A stretch of DNA of 64,000 nt, taken from assembly GCF_000196135.1 (NCBI RefSeq), contig NC_005090.1, positions 1,002,001-1,066,000 of the forward strand. The letters are read 5' to 3'. Under the pieces are notes generated by a model. It was not told where the DNA came from, searched no databases, and worked only from the letters and a program-made list of their open reading frames with translations. The number at the start of each line of letters is the position of its first letter. The stretch's first letter is position 1. Position numbers and translations under genes: made by a program. Positions 37,930-45,456 of this stretch are shown here, in pieces. The DNA comes from Wolinella succinogenes DSM 1740 (GTDB lineage: Bacteria > Campylobacterota > Campylobacteria > Campylobacterales > Helicobacteraceae).

Positions 37930-38046
37930 GGGCTTGGGCTATTCATGGCGAGAAATATTGTTGAGAATCGTATGTATGGCTCAATCAGTGCCGCTAATAC
38001 CCCCAATGGAGCGAAGTTCACCCTCTCGATTCCTACCTGCAAGTAA
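37930..38046 (+). pseudogene. 3' remnant of a sensor histidine kinase
   Basis: Directly after the insertion sequence a frame of 38 codons reads GLGLFMARNIVENRMYGSIS and on to FTLSIPTCK and a stop. This is the G2 box and end of a HATPase_c domain of an ordinary sensor kinase. It is not CheA, whose ATPase is followed by a CheW-like domain. The rest of the kinase is missing. It marks this side of the element as unrelated to the cheA side. Confidence 0.8.
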
Positions 38047-38107
38047 TCCATAAAGGAATCCTTTTTGCTTATTCCTTCCCAAATATTCTTTTTGGGAGTT
38101 TTGGACG

Positions 38108-38533
38108 ATGCAAATCGCTTCATTGCAAACCTCTCCACTTGCTGGGGTTCTTTCTGACAATCTATCCACTAAAAACCAAGAGACCGTCGCCTCCGCCACG
38201 CCAAAGGTCGCCGAGGTCACCAAGCTATCTATTAGTACTGAGGATGCGGGCTATGAGCTCTCCACGAGCCGAGAGACCTATGGACTCATGGTGTTAGAGC
38301 TCATGAGTGATCCAGAGTATCAGGCGTTTGAGCGGGCGACTGTCGGCATGACACAGGGTGAGAAGATGGTGGCGGCGCAATCACTCTATCGACTCTCTGA
38401 GCTGCAATCGCAAAACGCCAAGGCCTCTTTCCCCCAAGAGCAGAACAATGGATACGCCAAAACGGTCAACTTTGGTGATAAATTTGCGCGAGCGCTCTAT
38501 CTTGGTGAAACAGGCGTGGACATACGGAGCTAG
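38108..38533 (+). CDS. Hypothetical protein
   Basis: A 141-residue soluble protein, Ala/Ser/Thr-rich at the N-terminus (residues 1-50), with a helical centre (YGLMVLELMSDPEYQAFERA and GEKMVAAQSLYRLSEL). No signal peptide or known motif. GGGAG precedes the ATG. It lies between the kinase remnant and the tRNA gene, outside the conjugative element, and has chromosomal-type composition. Family not recognised. Confidence 0.7.
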   Translation: MQIASLQTSPLAGVLSDNLSTKNQETVASATPKVAEVTKLSISTEDAGYELSTSRETYGLMVLELMSDPEYQAFERATVGMTQGEKMVAAQSLYRLSELQSQNAKASFPQEQNNGYAKTVNFGDKFARALYLGETGVDIRS

Positions 38534-38547
38534 GCCTCTTGCAAGGC

Positions 38548-38576
38548 TTGACTTTTTGTCTTTATTAGAGTACAAT
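38548..38576 (+). promoter_or_regulatory. Promoter of the tRNA-Met gene
   Basis: TTGACT (38548-38553), a 17-bp spacer and TACAAT (38571-38576) lie 18 bp before the tRNA, close to the consensus. A short stem (GCCT/AGGC) just upstream may end the previous gene's transcript. Confidence 0.75.
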
Positions 38577-38594
38577 TTCGCTCTTTAAACGCGT

Positions 38595-38671
38595 GTCAAG
38601 GTAGCTCAGCTGGTTAGAGCGCTGGTCTCATAAGCCGGAGGTCGAGAGTTCAAGTCTCTCTCTTGACACCA
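38595..38671 (+). tRNA. tRNA-Met (anticodon CAT)
   Basis: A 77-nt cloverleaf with encoded CCA. The acceptor stem is GTCAAGG with TCTTGAC (one G-U), the D arm is GCTC/GAGC, the anticodon loop CTCATAA has CAT, and the T arm is GAGAG/CTCTC with TTCAAGT. CAT could also be tRNA-Ile read through lysidine; the elongator Met form seems likelier by general likeness. Its 3' part is the attachment site of the conjugative element and is regenerated intact. Confidence 0.93.
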
Positions 38672-38679
38672 CCTTCAAA
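38627..38679 (+). repeat. attL: 53-bp direct repeat in the tRNA-Met 3' end
   Basis: The sequence from the anticodon loop (CTCATAAGCC...) through the tRNA end to CCTTCAAA is repeated perfectly at 62,996-63,048. Divergence begins at once on both sides. tRNA 3' ends are the standard target of tyrosine integrases, and the integrase gene begins 17 bp inside this repeat. Confidence 0.95.
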
Positions 38680-38695
38680 TGGGCTTTGTGGTCTT

Positions 38696-39946
38696 TTATC
38701 CCCCTTTCTTCTTCTGATTAGGGTCACCTAAATGGTCACCAAAAAGTCTGATGTTTTTGTTTGCTGACATTGCTTTTCCTCCAATCCACTTCGCATAATG
38801 ATTGAGTATCATCTGGAGGCTTCCATGGCCTAGAAAGTTCGCTAGTTCCTGAAAAGTGAGACTTTTTGTCTCGAGCGCACGCACTGCGAAGGTATGGCGC
38901 GTATTTTTGAGATCTCTATAGGGAATTCCACAATCCAAAAGAAGCCTATACCACTTTGTTGTTTTTTTAATACGAAGATTCTCTTTGATAATTTCTTTTT
39001 CTCCTCGTATAATCTCAATGTCGGGCAAATAATTTCCATCATCTCCAGAAAATAGCCAAATTGAGCGTTTTTTCTTTGCTTGAAAATCAAGCGTTTCAAT
39101 ATATGGAAGAGCTCCATCGAGAATTGGAAGAATTCTATCTCGATATGTGGTTTTTGTCTCTTTGATTTTCCCTTTCGTAATGTTGCGCTGAATCCTCAAT
39201 ATCCGATTTTTCAGGTCAATGTCGCTCAGTTGGAGACCAAGGATTTCTGCTGGTGACATTCCCATATTGAAGGCTATCCCAAGGTATTCGTGCAGCAATT
39301 GGCCGTACTTCTCTCTGCACTGACTTCTTTGGATTAAAAGGCATGTCTCTTCAACACTAAAGGGTTCTATCTTGTTCAGATTTCGTCTTTCTTGTTGAAT
39401 TCTGATCTCATCGCAAAGATTGTGAGAAATTAGTTGAGCATCAATGGCAAGCTCAAAAATACCTCTGAAAATTCCCAAGTATTTGAGTTTTGAGTTTTTA
39501 CTCAAAGGTATTCCTGTTGCTTTATGCTTCAGTGCTTGGAGCCAAAGCTTGATTTCTAGCTTGGTGATACTTGTGATACTTTTTTTGCCAAAGTCTTCCA
39601 AAACTCTTGAAGTTCGATATTGAGTGTTTTGGTAGTCATGAAAATTCTCTCGAGCTGCCAAGAAAATGTCCGCAAAGTAAGCAAACTGATGATTTGCTTT
39701 TTCTTGGATCTTGAGCTTTTCTTTTTTTCTGGCTATCCAAACTGGAAGGTACTTTGTCTGCATCCATGTGAGACTTTTTTCCCTTTTGGGCACTTTTGTA
39801 CTCTCTTCGGCCGTGGATCTGTTACCATTGTCAAAGAACACAGTGTATCGAACATACCACATTTTCTTGGCAGCTCGATCCAGAATCATTGCTTTTATTT
39901 CTTGCACTTTCACCTCTTTTGAGGATTGGCGCCTATGATTAAGCAT
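38696..39946 (-). CDS. int: Tyrosine recombinase (integrase) of the element
   Basis: A 416-residue integrase with an N-terminal arm-binding region, core-binding domain (about residues 95-200) and catalytic domain. The catalytic lysine region is about ITKGKIKETKTTYRDR; box II is NTRHTFAVRAL, then LGHGSLQMILNHYAKW with histidine and the nucleophilic tyrosine. The first catalytic arginine, normally in GLRxxE, is replaced: GMSPAEILGLQ, with serine at about residue 231. The gene points at attL, and its last codons contain the GGTCACC repeats. It should cut at the tRNA-Met repeats. Confidence 0.92.
   Translation of the reverse strand: MLNHRRQSSKEVKVQEIKAMILDRAAKKMWYVRYTVFFDNGNRSTAEESTKVPKREKSLTWMQTKYLPVWIARKKEKLKIQEKANHQFAYFADIFLAARENFHDYQNTQYRTSRVLEDFGKKSITSITKLEIKLWLQALKHKATGIPLSKNSKLKYLGIFRGIFELAIDAQLISHNLCDEIRIQQERRNLNKIEPFSVEETCLLIQRSQCREKYGQLLHEYLGIAFNMGMSPAEILGLQLSDIDLKNRILRIQRNITKGKIKETKTTYRDRILPILDGALPYIETLDFQAKKKRSIWLFSGDDGNYLPDIEIIRGEKEIIKENLRIKKTTKWYRLLLDCGIPYRDLKNTRHTFAVRALETKSLTFQELANFLGHGSLQMILNHYAKWIGGKAMSANKNIRLFGDHLGDPNQKKKGG
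38722..38740. repeat. Left arm-type site (GGTCACC tandem)
   Basis: GGTCACCTAAATGGTCACC, two direct GGTCACC units 12 bp apart, recurs exactly near the right end at 62,892-62,910. Here it lies inside the last codons of int, 43 bp inside attL. Paired repeats near both ends of an integrative element are the expected layout of integrase arm sites. Confidence 0.65.
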
Positions 39947-39952
39947 GAGATT

Positions 39953-40195
39953 TTAGCTGATTCGATCCAGAAGTTCAAAAACTTCTGGATCAGCCTTTGA
40001 GTTTTCGTAGCCCCTGAGCCAATTCTCGAGAGCCTCTAAATCCCACAGGATGGCTTTTTTTGTTTTAGAGGTGGTGGGTGGAATAAAATAATGAACGCCT
40101 GCAACAAACTCTTTTCCCATACGTGCATAGAAGTAATCAACGCTTAAATCAAAAATATCTGGCAAGTTCTTGGTTTGAGCAAATTTTTTTTTCAT
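39953..40195 (-). CDS. Probable excisionase / small DNA-binding protein
   Basis: An 80-residue protein just upstream of int. The pattern YFYARMGKEFVAGVHYFIPP, then AILWDLEALENWLRGYE, is like small winged-helix excisionases (short helix-turn-helix, a wing, then a W-containing helix). Position and size fit a recombination directionality factor. Homology not verified. It overlaps the next gene upstream by 4 nt. Confidence 0.62.
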   Translation of the reverse strand: MKKKFAQTKNLPDIFDLSVDYFYARMGKEFVAGVHYFIPPTTSKTKKAILWDLEALENWLRGYENSKADPEVFELLDRIS

Positions 40196-40923
40196 AATAC
40201 CCCCAGTAGGTCAAGATTGCTCAACTCTAAAATAAGCACTTGTCCGTCAGCTCTAGTCAATTGCACTTTTTTCTGCTCTGAATCGATTATGCATTTAATA
40301 ATTTTTTCATCATTTTTCATATTGTAGATTTCTATTTGATTTTGAATTTTTTCTTGAAGAGCATCTCGCTCCCTTTTTTGCTCTTCAGCTGTCCTGGCGT
40401 GTTTGAAATTCTCAAAGTTCTCAACAGTCGCAGGATCTCCTGCGCGAAGATTCTCTTTGATCTTGCGCCTGTAAAAGGCTGGATTATTTTTTGCCACTCC
40501 CGCCATTGCATCAAGAAAAAGTTTTTCAATTTCACTCTCATCGCCTTTGGTGCTGGAGTTGAAAATTTTCCCTCGAGCTTTATAGACATATTCTTTGGCT
40601 CGTTGTGCGTATTCTTCAGCTTTGCGCTTGAGACGCTGAAAGCGTGCATCGAGATTTTCGAGTGCTTCCATCACGATTACAAAAAATCTCAGTGTTTTTG
40701 TCCAATTCCATCCCCACGCTTTTGCAAAATACGCTATACTTCTTTGGTTCGGTTTAAGCGAGCCCAATTTTATCGCCTTGAAGTAATCTTCAAGGCTTTT
40801 GAGTGCTACTGTGTAGCTCAGGATGCCTCTGGCATGTTTTTGAGCACTCCAGTATCGTCGATCTTTATCCTCAACCCATGTTCTTAGCCAGTCCGGGGTT
40901 GGGGTAAAAGCGGCTTTCTTCAT
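40192..40923 (-). CDS. Hypothetical protein with N-terminal winged-helix-like region
   Basis: A 243-residue cytoplasmic protein. Residues 45-85 contain SIAYFAKAWGWNWTKTLRFF, resembling the winged-helix of replication initiators and replisome organisers (SxxELAxxWGWSxxxVxRFL). The middle (residues 88-115 and 170-200) is charged and helical, and the C-terminus has a small beta-rich end. It is coupled to the primase-like gene, so a role in element replication is reasonable. Function unproven. Confidence 0.75.
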   Translation of the reverse strand: MKKAAFTPTPDWLRTWVEDKDRRYWSAQKHARGILSYTVALKSLEDYFKAIKLGSLKPNQRSIAYFAKAWGWNWTKTLRFFVIVMEALENLDARFQRLKRKAEEYAQRAKEYVYKARGKIFNSSTKGDESEIEKLFLDAMAGVAKNNPAFYRRKIKENLRAGDPATVENFENFKHARTAEEQKRERDALQEKIQNQIEIYNMKNDEKIIKCIIDSEQKKVQLTRADGQVLILELSNLDLLGVL

Positions 40924-42572
40924 CTCTCTCGTCCTCCTTTTTCTATTTGGTTTTGCTGAAGTTGATTGATTGCTTGAAGTTGTAATCGATCTGGTGGTAT
41001 GAGTTTTGTGATTTCATTAATTTTTTGAAGCAATTTGTTGTGATTATGATTCTGATCCCTGGCTGCACGAATAGTTTGACTGAGTTCATTGCTGAGTTCA
41101 GAACGAAGATCACTTGATGCTTGATTGAGAATTTTCAAGGCTTTTAGATCATCATTATGGTCTTTGAGCTGTGGAAAGAGTTCGACGGATTCTCGCTGAA
41201 GAATTCCTGCAATCTTCTCTGTCATCCTTATACCATCTCGATCATTATCGGGTGCACGAATGAGCTCAGCATTTGGGTATCTCCTCGAGAGTTCTCCTAA
41301 TAGTTTTTGAGCAGATTCATTTAGTTGGCCACCTGTCGCGACGAGAAGGGACGAGAATGGATCTATTTTTTTCATTTCAACTAGTGAAAGCATATCGATG
41401 GAGCTCTCGCCTATAACCAGAGTTTTGATGTTGGATTGTTTGAGTCCTGTCGCCTTGAGAATTTCTAAGCCTTTTTCCCCAGAATGAAGAGCTTTGATTG
41501 GCTTCTCGTAGGGCTTGCCTTCTTTATCTTTGGTGAGTGGGCTCTGCAGTCGTTTGTTATAGCCGACAATCATGATATAGCCACTCTTTTCGTCAAGGGC
41601 ATAACTAGGAAAGCAGATATTCTTCCGTTCATCGATTTTAATTTCAGAGTAGAGGGCAATAGTCTCTCGAGAGAGTTTACGCACCTTTTCTAAATAAGTG
41701 TCTTCACTTTTAGAGTAAGGGGGTAGGGCATTCCAAGTGTCTTGTATTTTTTTCAGATTCGCTGGTGTTCGTGAGGTTCCCGTTCGCTCTATGCTATGCT
41801 GTATCTCACCTCCTCCCCTTTCATAGGCTCCTATCAAATCTCGTGCGCTAATTCCACGATTCCTGCAAAAGTCAAAGATTGTTCCACGGTCGCTGTCGTT
41901 GTTGGCATTGAAGTAGAGATAATGATCGTCGGGCATCCTGGAGATAACAAGGTTATCTCCAGGGCCACCACGCATAACCACATTATTTCGTGAAGTTTTG
42001 TCTCTCTTGGGCTCATATCCAGCAAGCGCTAGGAGCTCATTGAGGGGAATACTAAGTGGGTTTACATCGCTTTTTTGTGGGCTTCTTTGAGAATCTCCAT
42101 ACGCTGAAATAGCTCGCTGTTGTTCTCGTGTAGATATTCCACTCGATCCAGCATCGCCTCGTAGAGCTGCAGATCTATCCCTTCTAAATCTTGCCCTGGC
42201 TTGAAGTTCTTCATCTGTACTTGCAGTGCTTCTATCTCGTCGTTGTTCTCCTTCGCGTGGGTGATCAAGTCTTCCATCTCGTCTAGTATCTTTTCTCTCT
42301 CTTTCAAGGATTTCTCCCACTCTTCGAATGACCTCTCTTCGCCATGTTCCGCTCTCGATATATTCTCTTGCATTGCCTAGTTCCTCCAGTGTTTTTTGAT
42401 AATTATGCCCAAATATTCTACCATCGGGCAAAATAACTCTGATTTTTGTTTCACTCTCTATGATTGAGATTTTTAGGTGCTCATTAAACTTTTCAATAGA
42501 AACAAATTCTTCTTTCAGTCGTTCAATCTCAAGCTTCAGTGCTTCGCTTTTTAATATCTCTTCGAAACTCAT
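40920..42572 (-). CDS. Toprim/primase-like protein
   Basis: A 550-residue protein of the plasmid primase type. Residues 1-65 are helical and charged. Residues 66-165 are an arginine- and serine-rich, probably disordered linker. A CHC2-like module without zinc ligands follows (IPLNELLALAGYEPKRDKTS through DRGTIFDFCRNRG, about 175-245). The Toprim domain (about 385-470) has the glutamate in LVIGESSIDML and the acidic pair in RAPDNDRDG. It could prime the transferred strand or element replication. A second frame is open through the linker, at 42,062-42,373. Confidence 0.85.
   Translation of the reverse strand: MSFEEILKSEALKLEIERLKEEFVSIEKFNEHLKISIIESETKIRVILPDGRIFGHNYQKTLEELGNAREYIESGTWRREVIRRVGEILERERKDTRRDGRLDHPREGEQRRDRSTASTDEELQARARFRRDRSAALRGDAGSSGISTREQQRAISAYGDSQRSPQKSDVNPLSIPLNELLALAGYEPKRDKTSRNNVVMRGGPGDNLVISRMPDDHYLYFNANNDSDRGTIFDFCRNRGISARDLIGAYERGGGEIQHSIERTGTSRTPANLKKIQDTWNALPPYSKSEDTYLEKVRKLSRETIALYSEIKIDERKNICFPSYALDEKSGYIMIVGYNKRLQSPLTKDKEGKPYEKPIKALHSGEKGLEILKATGLKQSNIKTLVIGESSIDMLSLVEMKKIDPFSSLLVATGGQLNESAQKLLGELSRRYPNAELIRAPDNDRDGIRMTEKIAGILQRESVELFPQLKDHNDDLKALKILNQASSDLRSELSNELSQTIRAARDQNHNHNKLLQKINEITKLIPPDRLQLQAINQLQQNQIEKGGRER
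42062..42373 (-). CDS. Nested out-of-frame gene inside the primase-like gene
   Basis: On the same strand as the primase-like gene but in another frame, 103 codons read MQENISRAEHGEERSFEEWE and continue as an acidic, leucine-spaced helix ending EILKEAHKKAM. GGAGG ends 9 bp before the ATG. The product has the composition of a normal coiled-coil protein, while the primase frame across the same bases is an arginine/serine-rich linker. Both frames look usable, so this is a candidate overprinted gene. An alternative is that it is just a chance open frame within a low-complexity linker. Confidence 0.55.
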   Translation of the reverse strand: MQENISRAEHGEERSFEEWEKSLKEREKILDEMEDLITHAKENNDEIEALQVQMKNFKPGQDLEGIDLQLYEAMLDRVEYLHENNSELFQRMEILKEAHKKAM

Positions 42573-42967
42573 TTGTCTCCTCCTAACTCTGGTACTTCAT
42601 CGATTAAGAATGTTGGTAGGTTTAACTTTTTGGCTGTCTCAAGTTCAATTGCCATTCCATCTGAGATTCCATATCGAGGGCAAAGTACTAAAGCCTTACA
42701 TCTAGCTAGTTCTTCCAACCCCAAGCCAATTCCTAATTCTCGCTCTGCGGGATCAAAGTCGTCTAAAACTTGTGCATATAATAAATGGGGCGCTACGACC
42801 AAGTAACCCTTGAGAATCAATGATTTCAGGCATACTCTTGCGTAAATTTCGTTTCTGGTTCTTTTGAGCTGTTGGTACCTAATTGCGCTACCATCCCCCC
42901 GAATTTCTCCGATTCCTTCGTCATTACCGCCCATGAGGGGCGAACAAAGATAGACCTCTTTTTTCAT
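42569..42967 (-). CDS. DUF4406-like / nucleoside 2-deoxyribosyltransferase-fold protein
   Basis: A 132-residue protein. ATG 42967 follows AGGAGG, which rules out the longer reading. The fold pattern is VYLCSPLMGGND at the start, HLLYAQVLDDFDPAERELG in the middle and LARCKALVLCPRYGISDGMA then AIELETAKKLNLPTFLID, typical of small Rossmann-like proteins of the YspA/DUF1937/DUF4406 group that bind nucleotide-derived ligands. Often found on phages and plasmids; role unknown. A base-modification or NAD-related role is possible but not shown. Confidence 0.75.
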   Translation of the reverse strand: MKKEVYLCSPLMGGNDEGIGEIRGDGSAIRYQQLKRTRNEIYARVCLKSLILKGYLVVAPHLLYAQVLDDFDPAERELGIGLGLEELARCKALVLCPRYGISDGMAIELETAKKLNLPTFLIDEVPELGGDK

Positions 42968-42977
42968 GATGATCCTC

Positions 42978-43292
42978 CTAGCAAAGTTGCACAGAATTAG
43001 CTTCAAGCCATTTTTTCCGTTGTCGTTTCTTGTCCTTATCCTCGAAAGAATCTTCTCTTAAGGTGCCACTCACCACAACGCCCTTTCCTTTTGTTAAGTG
43101 CTGAGCGATAGCTTCTGCATAAGCTCCAAAAACAGTTACTGGCATGAATATGATTTCAGCTTCTCGACCTTGATAGTTATGTGCTATGGTGAAGTTAACT
43201 ATGGTGAAATTTTCATTCTTCTCTCTTTTTTTGACACTTTTCTGATCGCAATCAGCAATCAAGTTTCCGCTCATTGTGATGGTATTGATCAT
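42978..43292 (-). CDS. ssb: Single-stranded DNA-binding protein
   Basis: A 104-residue OB-fold SSB: MINTITMSGNLIADCDQKSV, then NFTIVNFTIAHNY and GKGVVVSGTLREDSFED. It lacks the long acidic tail of chromosomal SSB, common in plasmid versions. It would coat transferred single strands in the recipient. The start overlaps the coupling-protein stop by ATGA. Confidence 0.88.
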   Translation of the reverse strand: MINTITMSGNLIADCDQKSVKKREKNENFTIVNFTIAHNYQGREAEIIFMPVTVFGAYAEAIAQHLTKGKGVVVSGTLREDSFEDKDKKRQRKKWLEANSVQLC

Positions 43293-45100
43293 TTGTTCTC
43301 CTTTTTGATTTTTGTTTTTTGACGCTCTGTTCGATCTTTAAAATAAAAATTAGCCTGCGCTAAAATTGGTGTTGCTTTATGCCCAGTGGCGAGAATCAAA
43401 ACTTTATCTTTTGGGATATTGAGAATATCTTGAGCTGTCACGAGTCGTTTCGCCTCTTCGCTTGTGCTGTAGCTTTGAAGGATTTTGATATCTTGACTTG
43501 ATGTTGTTTTTTTGTGCGCAGTGAAATCACCAACCTCTTTTGAGATATCTTCTGCTGCTTGCTGCCGATTTGCGCGAAAAACGACCTGATAGGCAACTGT
43601 GTCAAGCATGATCTCGAGATCCTCTTGTGAATAGTGTTTGCGAATCTGCGCATAACTCTGCGCTGCAAAAATATTTGGTAAGTTGTAGCTTCTTGAAATG
43701 CTTGGAAGCTCAATCATGAAATCAAGTTCACCAAAGCGCATCACTTCATCAAGCTCGAGATATATTCTCTCTTTTGGATCTGTGCTCTCTCTGCTCATGA
43801 GCTCTTTCACGATTGTTTCAAGAAGAATTCGAATGATCGGAGAGAGGGAGGGGATATCTTTTTCCAAGCACTTAATGTAAAGCGTGATATTGTCTTCGCG
43901 AAGCCTCTCTGGCATGAATGAATTTTGATCTGTGAGCTCTTTCACGCGCAGATCGCCAAAAATACTCATTTTCGTTGAGAATGTCGAGAGCACACTCCCA
44001 AATTCATTTGCCGGTGTGCCGAGAAAGCGTCTTGCATCATCACGAATATTGTCATGAAGAGTTTCATTCTCGGCAATTTGCCGAAGGAGAAGGCGAAAAG
44101 TATTCACCTCCTCACCAAGTTCCTCCCTTTTTTCCTTCTCATCAAAATATTTGTCTTCAAGCTCGTCTGTCCAGTCTTTCTTTGGAAATCTATAAATTTC
44201 GTAAAGTGTTGTGTAGCCATATTTTTCGATGTTATGCATTGCCGCGAACTCGAAAAAAGTTTTCGCCGTTTCTCTCCAGTGTGAATCTTTTTCATCTTTC
44301 GGTTTTGGAAATATTGTGCTTCCAACTTGTCGCACGATTGCTGTCTTCTCGGCAAAGCCAAGTTTTGACATTCGTTCAAGATTGAATGGATTGAAATGAA
44401 AATTCGAATCCTCTCCAAAGGGATTGAAGATGAATACTTGATTGAGGAGTTTTTTCTGTCTGTATCCAGCCGTGAGGGAGCATATTTCTCCTTTGACATC
44501 AATCACAACTTGAGAGTTTGGGATTGATAGAAGATTTGGAATGATGATTGCGCTTGTTTTTCCTGTTCCTGGCGGAGCAATGACAAGTGTAGAAAGTGGA
44601 GTGTCATATTTGATCTTTTTACCCCACGCCCGTGCGAGGATAAATCCTCGCTCACAGTTTAATCCCATCTTTTGAATATCCGATTTTTCAGCCCATCTTG
44701 CTCTACCATATGCGGTCGATTTGGCGGGAGTGAACAAGTATAACAATGCGAGTGATAGAGGAGTGAGTGCCCATGCAACACATAGCCAAAACTCATTTCG
44801 AAGCTTCGAAATATTCGTAGAATCTATACTTTCGATCAGCTTTTGAATTTTTATAGGTGTGTCCAAAAGAGGGATTTCAAAGTAGATCGATAGAGAAATT
44901 GCAAAAAGGGGAATGGCAAGAATAGCTCCCAGAAGCACGAAAGAGAGACGCTTGAATAGTGCTTTGAGTATATCCTTTGTTGCAAGTTCGAATCGATTTT
45001 TTGAGCTTACAAAAGCTCTAATTGAACTGACGATGAGAAGTAGAAGGGACATTCCAAAAATAACAATAATGAAATGATTTCCAAGTTTTTGAAATATCAT
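43289..45100 (-). CDS. virD4: Type IV coupling protein VirD4/TraG
   Basis: A 603-residue inner-membrane ATPase that brings the relaxosome to the secretion channel. Hydrophobic segments lie at about residues 8-28, 44-70 and 100-122. Walker A is at about residue 178 in VIAPPGTGKTSAIIIPNLL, Walker B at about 447 in RIYLELDEVMRFGELDFM. The conserved KGEICSLTAGYRQ and AAQSYAQIRKHYSQED match VirD4. In a chain of 4-nt overlaps with mobC-like and ssb. Confidence 0.95.
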   Translation of the reverse strand: MIFQKLGNHFIIVIFGMSLLLLIVSSIRAFVSSKNRFELATKDILKALFKRLSFVLLGAILAIPLFAISLSIYFEIPLLDTPIKIQKLIESIDSTNISKLRNEFWLCVAWALTPLSLALLYLFTPAKSTAYGRARWAEKSDIQKMGLNCERGFILARAWGKKIKYDTPLSTLVIAPPGTGKTSAIIIPNLLSIPNSQVVIDVKGEICSLTAGYRQKKLLNQVFIFNPFGEDSNFHFNPFNLERMSKLGFAEKTAIVRQVGSTIFPKPKDEKDSHWRETAKTFFEFAAMHNIEKYGYTTLYEIYRFPKKDWTDELEDKYFDEKEKREELGEEVNTFRLLLRQIAENETLHDNIRDDARRFLGTPANEFGSVLSTFSTKMSIFGDLRVKELTDQNSFMPERLREDNITLYIKCLEKDIPSLSPIIRILLETIVKELMSRESTDPKERIYLELDEVMRFGELDFMIELPSISRSYNLPNIFAAQSYAQIRKHYSQEDLEIMLDTVAYQVVFRANRQQAAEDISKEVGDFTAHKKTTSSQDIKILQSYSTSEEAKRLVTAQDILNIPKDKVLILATGHKATPILAQANFYFKDRTERQKTKIKKENK

Positions 45101-45456
45101 AAAACATTCCTCAGTATGAGATTATTTTCTGCGATAACGGACTTGACATCTTTTGCAGCTTTCTTCAATTCGTAGGCTGTTTTAAAAAAATCATTCATGT
45201 CTACTTCTTCTATTTTTCCGCTGTTTAGATGGTATGCTATTTGATTGACGTTAGATGTGAGTGATGCGATGAGTCGAATGACTTCAAAGTTCAGTTGTTG
45301 ACATTTGTAGATCGTTGTGATTTTGTGATTTTGTGCTCGAGCACTAATCAGATCTCTAATATATTTGCTTTTTGTTTTTTTTGCGCGCTTTGCTTGAAAT
45401 TCAAGTGCGAGCATAGTTTCTTGATCAATTCTGATTTCTAGTCTTTTTGTCTTCAT
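45097..45456 (-). CDS. MobC-like relaxosome accessory protein
   Basis: A 119-residue protein with an N-terminal ribbon-helix-helix (KRLEIRIDQETMLALEFQAK) and the MobC-type helix IASLTSNVNQIAYHLNSG. MobC proteins bind oriT and help the relaxase open the strands. It is far from the relaxase (60,005), encoded on the other strand between the coupling protein and VirB11, fitting a bridge between relaxosome and channel. Confidence 0.82.
   Translation of the reverse strand: MKTKRLEIRIDQETMLALEFQAKRAKKTKSKYIRDLISARAQNHKITTIYKCQQLNFEVIRLIASLTSNVNQIAYHLNSGKIEEVDMNDFFKTAYELKKAAKDVKSVIAENNLILRNVL

Noticed and set aside
37930-38046. C-terminal part of cheA after the insertion
   Set aside because: The sequence is a classical kinase G2 box running straight to a stop; CheA continues with a CheW-like domain after its ATPase.
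44104-44502. 132-codon minus-strand frame inside virD4
   Set aside because: Same-strand alternative frame over conserved coupling-protein codons with unnatural composition and no start signal, unlike the nested frame at 42,062.
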